From assembly GCF_001592125.1 (NCBI RefSeq), contig NZ_BCWI01000006.1, forward strand, positions 122,741-186,740: 64,000 nt of DNA. Direction: 5' to 3'. Of the stretch, positions 54,355 through 62,897 are shown piece by piece. The notes under the pieces are model-generated. The model did not search any database. It had not been told where the DNA came from and worked only from the letters and a program-made list of their open reading frames with translations. Each line of letters opens with the position of its first letter. Within the stretch, counting starts at the first letter, position 1. Source of the DNA: Microbacterium hominis NBRC 15708 (GTDB lineage: Bacteria > Actinomycetota > Actinomycetes > Actinomycetales > Microbacteriaceae). The position numbers and the translations under genes were made by a program.

Positions 54355-57300
54355 TCAGACGGTCAGCGCCTTCTCGAGGATCGCGGCCTGCTCGCGCGCG
54401 TGCACCTTCGGCGAGCCCGTCGCCGTCGAGGCGGCGGCGGCGCGGGACACGCGTCGGATCGTGCGACCGTGCAGGTGCTTGACGACCTCGAGCGCGATGA
54501 ACGGCCACGCGCCCTGGTTCTCGGGCTCGTCCTGCACCCACACGAGCTGCGCGTTCGGGTACCGCTCGATCACGGCGTTGAGCTGGTCGATCGGCGCGGG
54601 GTAGAGCTGCTCGAGGCGCACGAGCGCGACCTGCGGGTTGGGCTTCTTGTCGAGCTCGGCCTTCAGATCCCAGTGGATCTTCCCGGAGTGCAGCAGCACG
54701 CGCGTCACGCCCGACGGGTCGATGTTCCGGTCGTCGTCCAGCACCGGCTCGAAGCGTCCGCTGGTGAACGCGTCGACGGGGCTCGTGGCTCCGCGAAGAC
54801 GCAGCATCGCCTTCGGCGTGAAGACGATCAGCGGGCGGCGCGGCCGGGCGTAGGCCTGACGGCGCAGCAGGTGGAAGTACGACGCGGGCGTGGAGGGGCG
54901 CGCGACGGTCATGTTGTCCTGCGCGCACATCTGCAGGTAGCGCTCGATGCGCGCCGAGGAGTGGTCGGGCCCCTGGCCCTCGTAGCCGTGGGGGAGCAGC
55001 AGCACGACGCTCGACTGCTGACCCCACTTCTGGTCGGCCGCGGAGATGTACTCGTCGATGACCGACTGGGCGCCGTTGGCGAAGTCGCCGAACTGCGCCT
55101 CCCACAGCGTCAGCGTGTCGGGCCGCTCGACCGAGTACCCGTACTCGAAGGCCATCGCCGCGTACTCGCTCAGCAGCGAGTCGTAGACGTAGAAGCGGCC
55201 CTGGCTCTCGGACAGGTTCGCCAGCGGCAGCCACTCCTGACCGTTCGCCCGGTCGTGCAGCACCGCGTGACGCTGGACGAACGTGCCGCGGCGGGCGTCC
55301 TGACCCGCGAGGCGCACGTTCGTGCCCTCCATCAGCACCGAGCCGAAGGCGAGCAGCTCGCCGAAGCCCCAGTCGATCTGCCCGTTGCGGCTCATGTCGA
55401 GGCGCTTGTCGAGCAGCTGCTGCAGCTTGTTGTGCACCGTGAAGCCGTCGGGCTTGTTGACGAAGGCGTCGCCGATCTGGTTGACGACCTCGACGGACAC
55501 GCCGGTGGTCTCCGGCTCGCCGACGGCCTGGTCGACCGGTCCGGTCGTCGAGGGCGAGACGATGCCCGTGGCGCCGGTCTCGGCGGCGTGCGTCTCGGCG
55601 AAGGCGATCTCGAGGCGGTTCTGGAAGTCCTGCTTGGCCTTCTCGTACTCCTCCTCGGTGATGTCGCCGCGACCGACGAGCGACTCCGTGTAGAGGCGGC
55701 GCACGGAGCGCTTCGCCTCGATGAGGTTCGTCATCAGCGGCTGCGTCATCGACGGGTCGTCGCCCTCGTTGTGACCGCGGCGGCGGTAGCAGACGAGGTC
55801 GATCACGACGTCGCGGTTGAACTCCTGGCGGTAGGCCACGGCGAGCTCGGCGACACGCACGACGGCTTCGGGGTCGTCGCCGTTCACGTGGAAGATGGGC
55901 GCCTGGATCGTCTTGGCGACGTCCGTGGCGTACACCGAGGTGCGCCCGTCCTGGGGGAGGGTCGTGAAGCCGACCTGGTTGTTGACGACGACGTGCACCG
56001 TTCCGCCCGTGCGGTAGCCGCGCAGCTGCGACATCTGCAGGGTCTCGACGACGACGCCCTGGCCGGCGAAGGCCGCGTCGCCGTGCACGAGGATGGGCAG
56101 CCAGGAGAAGGAGCCGATCGGCATGCGGTCCTGCTTGGCGCGGACGACGCCTTCCAGCACCCCGTCGACCGTCTCGAGGTGCGAGGGGTTGGCGGCGAGG
56201 TACACGGGCAGTTCCTCCCCGGCATCCGACACGAACGTGCCCTGCGTGCCGAGGTGGTACTTCACGTCGCCCGAGCCGCTCTTGGAGCCGATCGCGACGG
56301 AGCCCTCGAACTCGCGGAAGATCTGGCTGTAGGTCTTGCCGGCGATGTTCGTCAGCACGTTGAGGCGGCCGCGGTGCGCCATGCCGATGGCGGCGCCGTC
56401 GAGGCCGGCACCGGCGGCGCCCTGCAGGATCTGGTCGAGCAGCGGGATGAGGGACTCGCCGCCCTCGAGGCTGAAGCGCTTCTGGCCGACGTACTTCGTC
56501 TGCAGGAAGGTCTCGAAGGCCTCGGCCTGGTTGAGCTTGTCGAGGATGCGCAGCTGCTCGTCGTGGCTCGGCTTCTGGTACTTGACCTCGACGTTGTCCT
56601 GGAACCACTTGCGCTGGGCCGGATCCTGGATGTGCATGTACTCGACGCCGACCGTGCGGCAGTACGAGTCGCGGAGGACGCCCAGGATGTCGCGCAGCTT
56701 CATGAGCCGCTTGCCGCCGAAACCTCCTGTGACGAACTCGCGGTCGAGGTCCCAGAAGGTGAGGCCGTGGTTCTCGATCTCGAGGTCGGGGTGCGTGCGC
56801 TGCACGTACTCGAGCGGGTCCGTGTCGGCCATGAGGTGGCCGCGGACGCGGTAGGAGTTGATGAGCTCCTGCACGCGGGCGGTCTTGTCGACGCGCTCGG
56901 CGATGTCGACGTTGATGTCGCCGGCCCAGTGGATGGGCGCGTAGGGGATGCGCAGGGCCGCGAAGACGCCCTCGTAGAAGCCGCGCTGACCGGTGAGCAG
57001 CTCGTGGACGATCTTCAGGAACTCGCCGGAGCCCGCGCCCTGGATCACGCGGTGGTCGTACGTGCTGGTCAGGGTGATCGTCTTGCCGATGCCGAGCTCG
57101 ACCAGGGTCTTCTCGCTCGAGCCTTGGAACTCGGCGGGGTACTCGAGGGCGCCGGCGCCGACGATGCAGCCCTGGCCCTTCATGAGGCGCGGCACGGAGT
57201 GGACCGTGCCGATGCCGCCGGGGTTGGTCAGCGAGATCGTGGTGCCCTGGAAGTCAGCGGCGGTGAGCTTGCCGCCGCGGGCGCGCTTGACGAGGTCCTC

Positions 57301-58092
57301 GTAGGCCGAGAGGTACTCGCCGAACGTCAGCGACTCCGCCTGCTTGATGGAGGGCACCATGAGCGCGCGCGTGCCGTCGGGCTTGGGCAGGTCGATCGCG
57401 ATGCCGAGGTTGATGTGCGCGGGGGCGACGACCGACGGCTTGCCGTCGATCTCGGCGTAGGACACGTTCTGGCTGGGGAAGGCCTTGAGCGCCTGGATGA
57501 GCGCCCAGCCGATGAGGTGCGTGAAGCTGACCTTGCCGCCGCGCGTGCGCGACATGTGGTTGTTGATCACGATGCGGTTGTCGATCATGAGCTTCGCCGG
57601 CACGGTGCGCACGCTCGTCGCGGTCGGCACGGTGAGCGACTCGTCCATGTTCGCGGCGAGGGTCTTCGGCATGCCGCGCAGCGGCGTGACGACGTCCTCG
57701 CGGGCGGCCGGGGTCGGCGTCGGGTCGGTGTTCGGCGCCTGGGCCGGCACGGGCTGCGGCGAGGCGGGCCGCGCGGTGGTGCGCGCGACCGGCTGCGCGC
57801 CGACGACGGGGATCGGCGCGGTCATCGGGCGGGCGTCGGTCGCCGCCGGGGCGGTCGGCGCCGGAGCGGATGCGGCGGCGGGGGCCGTCGTCGCGGGCGC
57901 GGGCGTCCCGGCATCCGTCTGGGTCTTCTCGTACGCCTCCAGCACGGGCCACCAGGCCCGGTCGACCGAGTCGCGATCCTTCGCGAACTGGTCGTACATC
58001 TCGGCGACGAGCCATTCGTTGGCCCCGAACTCGCCGTCGCTCGAAGTTCCCACGCCGGTCACCTGACTGGACACGGTTGCGCCTGCTTTCAT
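54355..58092 (-). CDS. kgd: Multifunctional 2-oxoglutarate decarboxylase / dehydrogenase E1-E2 (Kgd/OdhA type)
   Basis: The 1245-residue protein joins an N-terminal E2 acyltransferase catalytic domain (about 140-370, with DHRVIQGAGSGEFL and catalytic His347) to a full thiamine-dependent E1 (about 400-1245, with HRGRLNVLTNIAGK, GDVKYHLG and VVNNQVGFTT). This is the actinobacterial form, with no lipoyl domain, that feeds 2-oxoglutarate into the TCA cycle together with the pyruvate dehydrogenase E2/E3. It may make succinyl-CoA or semialdehyde. The linker 55-135 is Ala/Pro/Thr-rich. Start ATG 58092 has weak ribosome binding; an in-frame GTG at 58074 is equally likely. Confidence 0.96.
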   Translation of the reverse strand: MKAGATVSSQVTGVGTSSDGEFGANEWLVAEMYDQFAKDRDSVDRAWWPVLEAYEKTQTDAGTPAPATTAPAAASAPAPTAPAATDARPMTAPIPVVGAQPVARTTARPASPQPVPAQAPNTDPTPTPAAREDVVTPLRGMPKTLAANMDESLTVPTATSVRTVPAKLMIDNRIVINNHMSRTRGGKVSFTHLIGWALIQALKAFPSQNVSYAEIDGKPSVVAPAHINLGIAIDLPKPDGTRALMVPSIKQAESLTFGEYLSAYEDLVKRARGGKLTAADFQGTTISLTNPGGIGTVHSVPRLMKGQGCIVGAGALEYPAEFQGSSEKTLVELGIGKTITLTSTYDHRVIQGAGSGEFLKIVHELLTGQRGFYEGVFAALRIPYAPIHWAGDINVDIAERVDKTARVQELINSYRVRGHLMADTDPLEYVQRTHPDLEIENHGLTFWDLDREFVTGGFGGKRLMKLRDILGVLRDSYCRTVGVEYMHIQDPAQRKWFQDNVEVKYQKPSHDEQLRILDKLNQAEAFETFLQTKYVGQKRFSLEGGESLIPLLDQILQGAAGAGLDGAAIGMAHRGRLNVLTNIAGKTYSQIFREFEGSVAIGSKSGSGDVKYHLGTQGTFVSDAGEELPVYLAANPSHLETVDGVLEGVVRAKQDRMPIGSFSWLPILVHGDAAFAGQGVVVETLQMSQLRGYRTGGTVHVVVNNQVGFTTLPQDGRTSVYATDVAKTIQAPIFHVNGDDPEAVVRVAELAVAYRQEFNRDVVIDLVCYRRRGHNEGDDPSMTQPLMTNLIEAKRSVRRLYTESLVGRGDITEEEYEKAKQDFQNRLEIAFAETHAAETGATGIVSPSTTGPVDQAVGEPETTGVSVEVVNQIGDAFVNKPDGFTVHNKLQQLLDKRLDMSRNGQIDWGFGELLAFGSVLMEGTNVRLAGQDARRGTFVQRHAVLHDRANGQEWLPLANLSESQGRFYVYDSLLSEYAAMAFEYGYSVERPDTLTLWEAQFGDFANGAQSVIDEYISAADQKWGQQSSVVLLLPHGYEGQGPDHSSARIERYLQMCAQDNMTVARPSTPASYFHLLRRQAYARPRRPLIVFTPKAMLRLRGATSPVDAFTSGRFEPVLDDDRNIDPSGVTRVLLHSGKIHWDLKAELDKKPNPQVALVRLEQLYPAPIDQLNAVIERYPNAQLVWVQDEPENQGAWPFIALEVVKHLHGRTIRRVSRAAAASTATGSPKVHAREQAAILEKALTV

Positions 58093-58183
58093 CGATGAAC
58101 TTCAGATCGTGCGAGGCCCGCTGCTGTGTATGGCGCGGCCCACACGCACACGTTCATCAAGGGTATCCCAGGTTTTCTGTCGG

Positions 58184-58189
58184 TACCGT
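58184..58189 (+). promoter_or_regulatory. -10 box with leaderless spacing upstream of guaB1
   Basis: TACCGT ends seven bases before the guaB1 ATG at 58197. No convincing -35 hexamer is seen. Confidence 0.4.
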
Positions 58190-58196
58190 GGGAACC

Positions 58197-59654
58197 ATGC
58201 AGTTCTCCGGCGCCCAGCCCACCGTCGATCTCACCTACTCCGACGTGTTCCTCGTGCCCCGTCGCTCGGGCGTGACGAGCCGGCTGGACGTCGACCTGTC
58301 GCCGCGCGACGGCACCTCCGCGACCATCCCACTGGTCGCGTCGAACATGAACTCGGTCACCGGTCCCCGCCTCGCCGCGGCCCTCGCCCGCCGAGGCGGG
58401 CTGGGCGTGCTGCCGCAGGACATGCCGCTGCAGGACATCGACGCGGCGATCCGCTGGGTCAAGGACCAGCCCGTGCCGTGGGACACGCCCCTCGTGCTGG
58501 GCGCCGATGCGACCGTCGCCGAGGCCGCGGCGCTGCTTCCCGCGACGGAGGGCCACGGCATCGTCGTGGTGTCCGGCGACACCGCCCGCGTCCACGTCGA
58601 CGACATCCTCGGGGTCGTGCCGGCCACGCGCCTCGGAACGGCGCTTCCCGACGCGCGGCTGGGCGATCTCGCCCGCGGGCGCGGGGCCTCGATCGACGCC
58701 GACGACGTCACCGACGCCCGCCACGCCTTCGACCTGATCGTCGCCGCGGGCGCCGAGACCGTCTGCGTCCTGCACCACGGCTACCTCGTCGGCACGCTCT
58801 CGCAGCGCACGGCGCTGCGCTCGACGCTGTACCGCCCCGCCGTCGACGCGGACGGTCGACTGATCGTCGCGGCGGCCGTGGGCATCAACGGCGACGTCGC
58901 CGCCAAGGCCCGCGCGCTCGTCGCGGCCGGCGTCGACGTGCTCGTCGTCGACACCGCGCACGGCCACCAGGAGGGGATGCTGCGCGCGCTGCACACGGTG
59001 TCGGAGCTGGGCCTGGGCATCCCGATCGCGGCCGGCAACATCGTCACGGCCGAGGGCGTGCGCGATCTCGTCGGGGCGGGGGCGACCATCCTCAAGGTGG
59101 GCGTCGGACCGGGCGCGATGTGCACGACCCGCATGATGACCGCGGTGGGCCGCCCGCAGTTCTCCGCCGTGCTCGAGACGGCGCAGGCCGCCGCCGAGCT
59201 CGGCGCGCACGTCTGGGCGGACGGTGGCGTGCGCTACCCGCGCGACGTGGCGCTGGCCCTGGCCGCGGGCGCGGCATCCGTCATGATCGGCTCGTGGTTC
59301 GCCGGGACGATCGAGGCTCCGGGCCAGCTGCAGGTCGACGAGGCCGGCCGCGTCTTCAAGGAGTCGTGGGGGATGGCCTCGACGAAGGCGGTCCAGGGCC
59401 GCTTCGGGCGCCTCGACCCCTACGAGCGTGCCCGCAAGGAGCTGTTCGCGGAGGGCATCTCGTCGTCGAAGATCTACCTCGACCCGCTGCGGCCGTCCGT
59501 GGAGGACCTCGTCGACATGATCACGTCGGGCGTGCGGTCCTCGTTCACCTACGCGGGGGCTGCGACGGTGCCCGCGTTCCACGAGCGTGCGACGGTCGGG
59601 CTGCAGTCCGCCGCCGGTTACGAGGAGGGCAAGGCCCTGCCTGTCAGCTGGTGA
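58197..59654 (+). CDS. guaB1: GuaB1-family IMP dehydrogenase-related protein, probable GMP reductase
   Basis: The 485-residue TIM-barrel enzyme has an inserted CBS pair (about 95-205) and the active loop GVGPGAMCTTRMMT with Cys309. It lacks features of the main IMP dehydrogenase, and actinobacterial GuaB1 has been shown to reduce GMP to IMP with NADPH, a purine-salvage role. The barrel also has SNMNSVTG near the start and DTAHGHQEGML. It diverges from kgd and overlaps the convergent acetyltransferase gene by 11 bases at the 3' end. Confidence 0.92.
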   Translation: MQFSGAQPTVDLTYSDVFLVPRRSGVTSRLDVDLSPRDGTSATIPLVASNMNSVTGPRLAAALARRGGLGVLPQDMPLQDIDAAIRWVKDQPVPWDTPLVLGADATVAEAAALLPATEGHGIVVVSGDTARVHVDDILGVVPATRLGTALPDARLGDLARGRGASIDADDVTDARHAFDLIVAAGAETVCVLHHGYLVGTLSQRTALRSTLYRPAVDADGRLIVAAAVGINGDVAAKARALVAAGVDVLVVDTAHGHQEGMLRALHTVSELGLGIPIAAGNIVTAEGVRDLVGAGATILKVGVGPGAMCTTRMMTAVGRPQFSAVLETAQAAAELGAHVWADGGVRYPRDVALALAAGAASVMIGSWFAGTIEAPGQLQVDEAGRVFKESWGMASTKAVQGRFGRLDPYERARKELFAEGISSSKIYLDPLRPSVEDLVDMITSGVRSSFTYAGAATVPAFHERATVGLQSAAGYEEGKALPVSW

Positions 59655-60261
59655 CCTCCTCGGCTCCGCGCCCTTCCCACTCGCGCCGCAGCACTCCCAT
59701 GACCACCGAGTCGTAACGCGTGCCGCGCACCTCGCGGGCGTCGCGGAAGCGGGCTTCCTCCGTGAAACCCAGGCGGCGGCCGACGGCGAGCATGCGCTCA
59801 TTGCCGGACCACGTCGAGTAGTCGAGTCGCACGGCCGCCGTGGTGCGGAAGAGGTAGTCGGTCCAGACGGCCAGCGCATTCGTTCCGATCCCGCGGCCGC
59901 GGATCGACGGGTCGTACACGGTGAGCCCCATGCGCCGCCAGTCCGATTCCTCCGACTCCCAGTGCCACGAGGCACTACCGATCATCGTCGCGGGCTCCGT
60001 GACGGTCGCGATCACCGCGCGCGGCAGCGGGGACTGCGCGGCATAGCTGCCGTCGTCGACCGCTGCGGCCAGACGGGCGCAGGCCGCGTCGATCTGCGTG
60101 CTGTCGAGCTTCGGAAAGTAGGGGCCGTCCCAGCGGTGCCACTCCTGATCGGGCTGCAGCCACCGCCGGTAGGTGGCGATGTCGGTCGCGGTGAACGCCC
60201 GGACGCGGATGCCGCCGCGCTCGCCGATGACTTCTGCGTGCTCGATCCGCTCCACCCTCAC
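59644..60261 (-). CDS. GNAT-family N-acetyltransferase
   Basis: The 205-residue protein has GGIRVRAFTATDIATYRRW at the start of the fold and the acetyl-CoA loop IRGRGIGTNAL, then SGNERMLAVGRRLGFTEEARFR (in part), as in RimJ/RimL-like acetyltransferases that act on protein N-termini or small amines. Substrate unknown. GTG 60261 is the longest sensible start; another GTG at 60255 is possible. Its end overlaps the end of guaB1, so the two converging messages share 11 bases. Confidence 0.88.
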   Translation of the reverse strand: MRVERIEHAEVIGERGGIRVRAFTATDIATYRRWLQPDQEWHRWDGPYFPKLDSTQIDAACARLAAAVDDGSYAAQSPLPRAVIATVTEPATMIGSASWHWESEESDWRRMGLTVYDPSIRGRGIGTNALAVWTDYLFRTTAAVRLDYSTWSGNERMLAVGRRLGFTEEARFRDAREVRGTRYDSVVMGVLRREWEGRGAEEVTS

Positions 60262-60303
60262 ATTGTGCCCGCGGCATCCAGCCCAGACGCGGGCCGGGTG
60301 CCG

Positions 60304-60309
60304 TAAACT
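60304..60309 (+). promoter_or_regulatory. -10 box of the CorC leader transcript
   Basis: TAAACT ends ten bases before the ATG of the small upstream ORF at 60320, so transcription should start close to that codon. The -35 region has no clear TTGAC. Confidence 0.45.
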
Positions 60310-60319
60310 CTTCTGCACC

Positions 60320-60391
60320 ATGGACGACCCTCCCAGTTGTAGACGATCGCCCCACCGACCCTCCCCGAGCATGATCGGGGGTGACGCGTGA
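60320..60391 (+). CDS. Upstream ORF: 23-residue leader peptide before the CorC gene pair
   Basis: ATG 60320 opens a 23-codon frame that begins MDDPPSCRRS, is rich in Pro, Arg and Ser, and ends with TGA at 60389-60391, overlapping the ATG of the first CorC gene (TGATG). It uses codons rare in this genome in a row (AGT TGT AGA CGA at 60335-60346). Its end runs through the hairpin 60363-60380. An acidic-proline N-terminus is what destabilises ribosomes at low magnesium in Salmonella MgtL. The ORF has no Shine-Dalgarno but lies ten bases after the -10 box. Expression has not been shown. Confidence 0.45.
   Translation: MDDPPSCRRSPHRPSPSMIGGDA
60363..60380 (+). promoter_or_regulatory. RBS-sequestering hairpin in the CorC leader
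   Basis: CCCCGA (60363-60368) pairs perfectly with TCGGGG (60375-60380) around a GCATGA loop. The 3' arm contains the GGGG of the ribosome binding site for the CorC start at 60388/60391. Ribosomes translating the upstream ORF would open it. Confidence 0.5.
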
Positions 60392-61734
60392 TGGAATTCG
60401 TCATGTTGGGCGTGGGGCTTCTGCTCACCATCGGAACGGGACTGTTCGTCGCGAGCGAGTTCGCGCTGGTCAACCTCGATCGCGCCGACCTCGAGGCCCG
60501 CCAGGCCGCCGGCGAGTCGCGGCTGTCGCTGACCATCAGCGCGCTGCGCATCACCTCCACGCACCTGTCGAGCGCGCAGCTGGGCATCACGCTCACGACG
60601 CTGCTCACCGGTTACACGATGGAGCCCGCGCTGACGAGCCTGCTCAGTCCCGTGCTCGCGGGATGGGGCGTGCCCGACACGCTCGTGCGCGTCATCGCCA
60701 CCACCCTGGCCATCGTCATCGCCACGACGTTCTCGATGATCCTCGGCGAGCTGGTGCCGAAGAATTTCGCCCTCGCCATCCCGCGTCAGACCGCCAAGCT
60801 CGTCATCCCGTTCCAGGTCGCCTTCACGACCGTCTTCCGCCCCGCGATCACCGTGCTCAACGGGAGCGCGAACGGTGTGCTGCGCGGCATGGGCATCGAG
60901 CCCAAGGAGGAGCTGTCGGGCGCCCGCACGGCCGAGGAGCTGTCCAGCCTCGTGCGCCGCTCCGCGAGCGCCGGCCTCCTCGAGGAGGACACGGCATCCC
61001 TGCTGGATCGCACCCTCACCTTCGCGCGGCTCACCACCGCCGACGTGATGACCCCGCGGCCCAGCATCCACGCCGTCGCCGCCGGTGACAGCGTCGAGGA
61101 CGTCATCCAGCTCGCCCGGCGCACGGGCCACAGCCGCTTCCCCGTCTACGACGAGTCGATGGACGACATCACCGGCATCGTCCACCTCAAGCAGGCCGTC
61201 AGCGTGCCGCGCGAGCGTCGCGGCGACGTGCCGGCCGCCGCGATCGCGCAGGAGCCGCTGCGGGTGCCCGAGGCCGTCCACCTGGACGCCGTCATGTCGG
61301 AGCTGCGCTCCCGCGGATACCAGATGGCGATCGTCGTCGACGAGTACGGCGGGACCGCCGGGGTCGTGACCCTCGAAGACCTCGTGGAGGAGATCGTGGG
61401 CGAAGTGCTCGACGAGCACGACCGCAGCCGGGCCGGCGTCGTGCGGATGGCCGGAGCGGTCACGTTCCCCGCCGAGCTGCGTCCGGATGAGGTGCTCGAC
61501 CGCACCGGCATCCGCGTGCCCGAGGGCGACGTGTACGACACCGTCGGCGGATTCTTCATGTCGACCCTCGAGCGCATCCCCGTCGTCGGGGACCGCATCG
61601 ATCTCGAGGACGGGACGCTGGAGGTGCAGCGGATGGACGGCCGGCGCGTCGACCGCGTCCGGTTCACGCCGCACCCGCTGCCGGACGGTGCCGACGTGCC
61701 CGACGCGGCACGCGAGGGAGGTGAGCGACGATGA
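60391..61734 (+). CDS. CNNM/CorC-family transporter, full-length (DUF21-CBS-CorC_HlyC)
   Basis: The 447-residue membrane protein has a DUF21 transmembrane domain (about 1-190, with [29 protein letters not shown] and [12 protein letters not shown]), a CBS pair (about 205-330, with [11 protein letters not shown] and [15 protein letters not shown]) and the C-terminal CorC_HlyC domain (about 345-430, with [12 protein letters not shown]). Relatives move Mg2+; Staphylococcus MpfA is an Mg2+ exporter. GTG 60388 is an alternative start. The start overlaps the leader ORF stop, and the stop overlaps the next gene (ATGA). Confidence 0.92.
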   Translation: MEFVMLGVGLLLTIGTGLFVASEFALVNLDRADLEARQAAGESRLSLTISALRITSTHLSSAQLGITLTTLLTGYTMEPALTSLLSPVLAGWGVPDTLVRVIATTLAIVIATTFSMILGELVPKNFALAIPRQTAKLVIPFQVAFTTVFRPAITVLNGSANGVLRGMGIEPKEELSGARTAEELSSLVRRSASAGLLEEDTASLLDRTLTFARLTTADVMTPRPSIHAVAAGDSVEDVIQLARRTGHSRFPVYDESMDDITGIVHLKQAVSVPRERRGDVPAAAIAQEPLRVPEAVHLDAVMSELRSRGYQMAIVVDEYGGTAGVVTLEDLVEEIVGEVLDEHDRSRAGVVRMAGAVTFPAELRPDEVLDRTGIRVPEGDVYDTVGGFFMSTLERIPVVGDRIDLEDGTLEVQRMDGRRVDRVRFTPHPLPDGADVPDAAREGGERR

Positions 61735-62786
61735 GCGATTGGGCCGGAATCGCCTGGCTGGTCGTCCTGCTGGCGTTCAACGCGTTCTTCGTCGGCGCCG
61801 AGTTCGCCGTGATCTCCGCACGCCGCTCGCAGATCGAGCCGCTCGCCGAGAAGGGGTCGAAGACGGCGGTCACCGCGTTGTACGCGATGGAGCACGCCAC
61901 CCTGATGCTGGCCACGAGCCAGCTCGGCATCACGATCTGCTCGCTGCTGATCCTGAACGTCTCCGAGCCGGCGATCCACCACCTCCTGGAGGTGCCGCTC
62001 GGACTCACGGGGTGGAGCGAGGCCGTCATCGGCGGTGTCGCGTTCGCGATCGCCCTGATCCTCGTGTCGTACCTGCACGTCGTGTTCGGCGAGATGGTGC
62101 CGAAGAACCTCGCGTTCTCGCTGCCCGACCGGGCCGTGCTCCTGCTCGCCACCCCGCTGGTGTGGACGTCGAAGCTGTTCTACCCGATCATCGTCGCGCT
62201 CAACTGGATCGCGAACCACATCGTGCGCCTGTTCCGCGTGGAGCCGAAGGACGAGGCGGCGTCGACGTTCACGCTCGACGAGGTCGCCACGATCGTGAAC
62301 CAGTCGCGCATCGAGGGTGTGCTCGACGATGCGTCGGGCGCGGTGACGGCCGCGGTGGAGTTCACCGACAAGAAGGCGCGCGACGTCGCCGTGCCGCTGT
62401 CCGAGCTGGTGACGCTGCCCGAGACGACGACGCCCGACGAGATCGAGCGCGCCGTCGCCAAGCACGGGTTCTCGCGGTACGTGATCGTGGATGCCGAGGG
62501 TGCCCCGATCGGCTACGTGCACCTGAAGGACGTGCTGCGCGCCGCCGAGGGCGCCGGGGCCGAGGAGAAGATCGTCGCTCCGATCAAGCCCAAGCGCATC
62601 CACCACATGGTGCCCGTCGCCGAGACGACCGACCTCGAGGACGCGCTGGCGCTCATGCGGCGCACGAGCCGTCACCTGGCCCAGGTGCGCAACGCGGCGG
62701 GGGAGACGACGGCGGTGCTGTTCCTCGAGGACATCATCGAGGAGCTCGTCGGCGAGGTGCACGACGCGACGCGTCGCGGCTACTGA
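61731..62786 (+). CDS. CNNM/CorC-family transporter, short form (DUF21-CBS)
   Basis: A 351-residue paralogue with the DUF21 domain (about 1-185, with [31 protein letters not shown] and [12 protein letters not shown]) and the CBS pair (about 205-340). It stops before the CorC_HlyC domain, so it is the short half of a pair that is often coupled in Actinobacteria and may form a hetero-oligomer with the full-length protein. Its ATG overlaps the upstream stop by four bases. A long inverted repeat follows at 62797-62881. Confidence 0.92.
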   Translation: MSDWAGIAWLVVLLAFNAFFVGAEFAVISARRSQIEPLAEKGSKTAVTALYAMEHATLMLATSQLGITICSLLILNVSEPAIHHLLEVPLGLTGWSEAVIGGVAFAIALILVSYLHVVFGEMVPKNLAFSLPDRAVLLLATPLVWTSKLFYPIIVALNWIANHIVRLFRVEPKDEAASTFTLDEVATIVNQSRIEGVLDDASGAVTAAVEFTDKKARDVAVPLSELVTLPETTTPDEIERAVAKHGFSRYVIVDAEGAPIGYVHLKDVLRAAEGAGAEEKIVAPIKPKRIHHMVPVAETTDLEDALALMRRTSRHLAQVRNAAGETTAVLFLEDIIEELVGEVHDATRRGY

Positions 62787-62796
62787 GCGGGAGCGG

Positions 62797-62881
62797 CGTT
62801 TCGACGCGGCCCTGCGGGCCTCGCTCGACGACCGGGAGGGATGACCCCCCGGTCGTCGAGCGAGCGGAGCGCGTCGACACG
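62797..62881. repeat. Inverted repeat between the CorC pair and the old yellow enzyme gene; probable bidirectional terminator
   Basis: The core is a perfect 17-bp stem: 62820-62836 with 62848-62864. Beyond it, GCGTTTCGACGCG... (from 62797) and ...GCGTCGACACG (to 62881) continue imperfectly as the outer arms, interrupted by CCCTGCGGGCC on the left. The words GGTCGTCGAGCGAGCGGAGC and TTTCGAC recur in intergenic sites of Microbacterium genomes as I recall them, so this may be a copy of a dispersed repeat. Confidence 0.6.
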
Positions 62882-62897
62882 TCCGCGCGGCGCCCGA

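Noticed and set aside
53854..58098. A 1414-codon open frame on the plus strand opposite kgd
   Set aside because: It is the mirror of kgd codon bias: GC-rich third positions remove stops from the antisense frame. The translation is low-complexity (Arg, Leu, Val, Glu, Asp, His) with no domain, while the minus strand encodes a complete Kgd.
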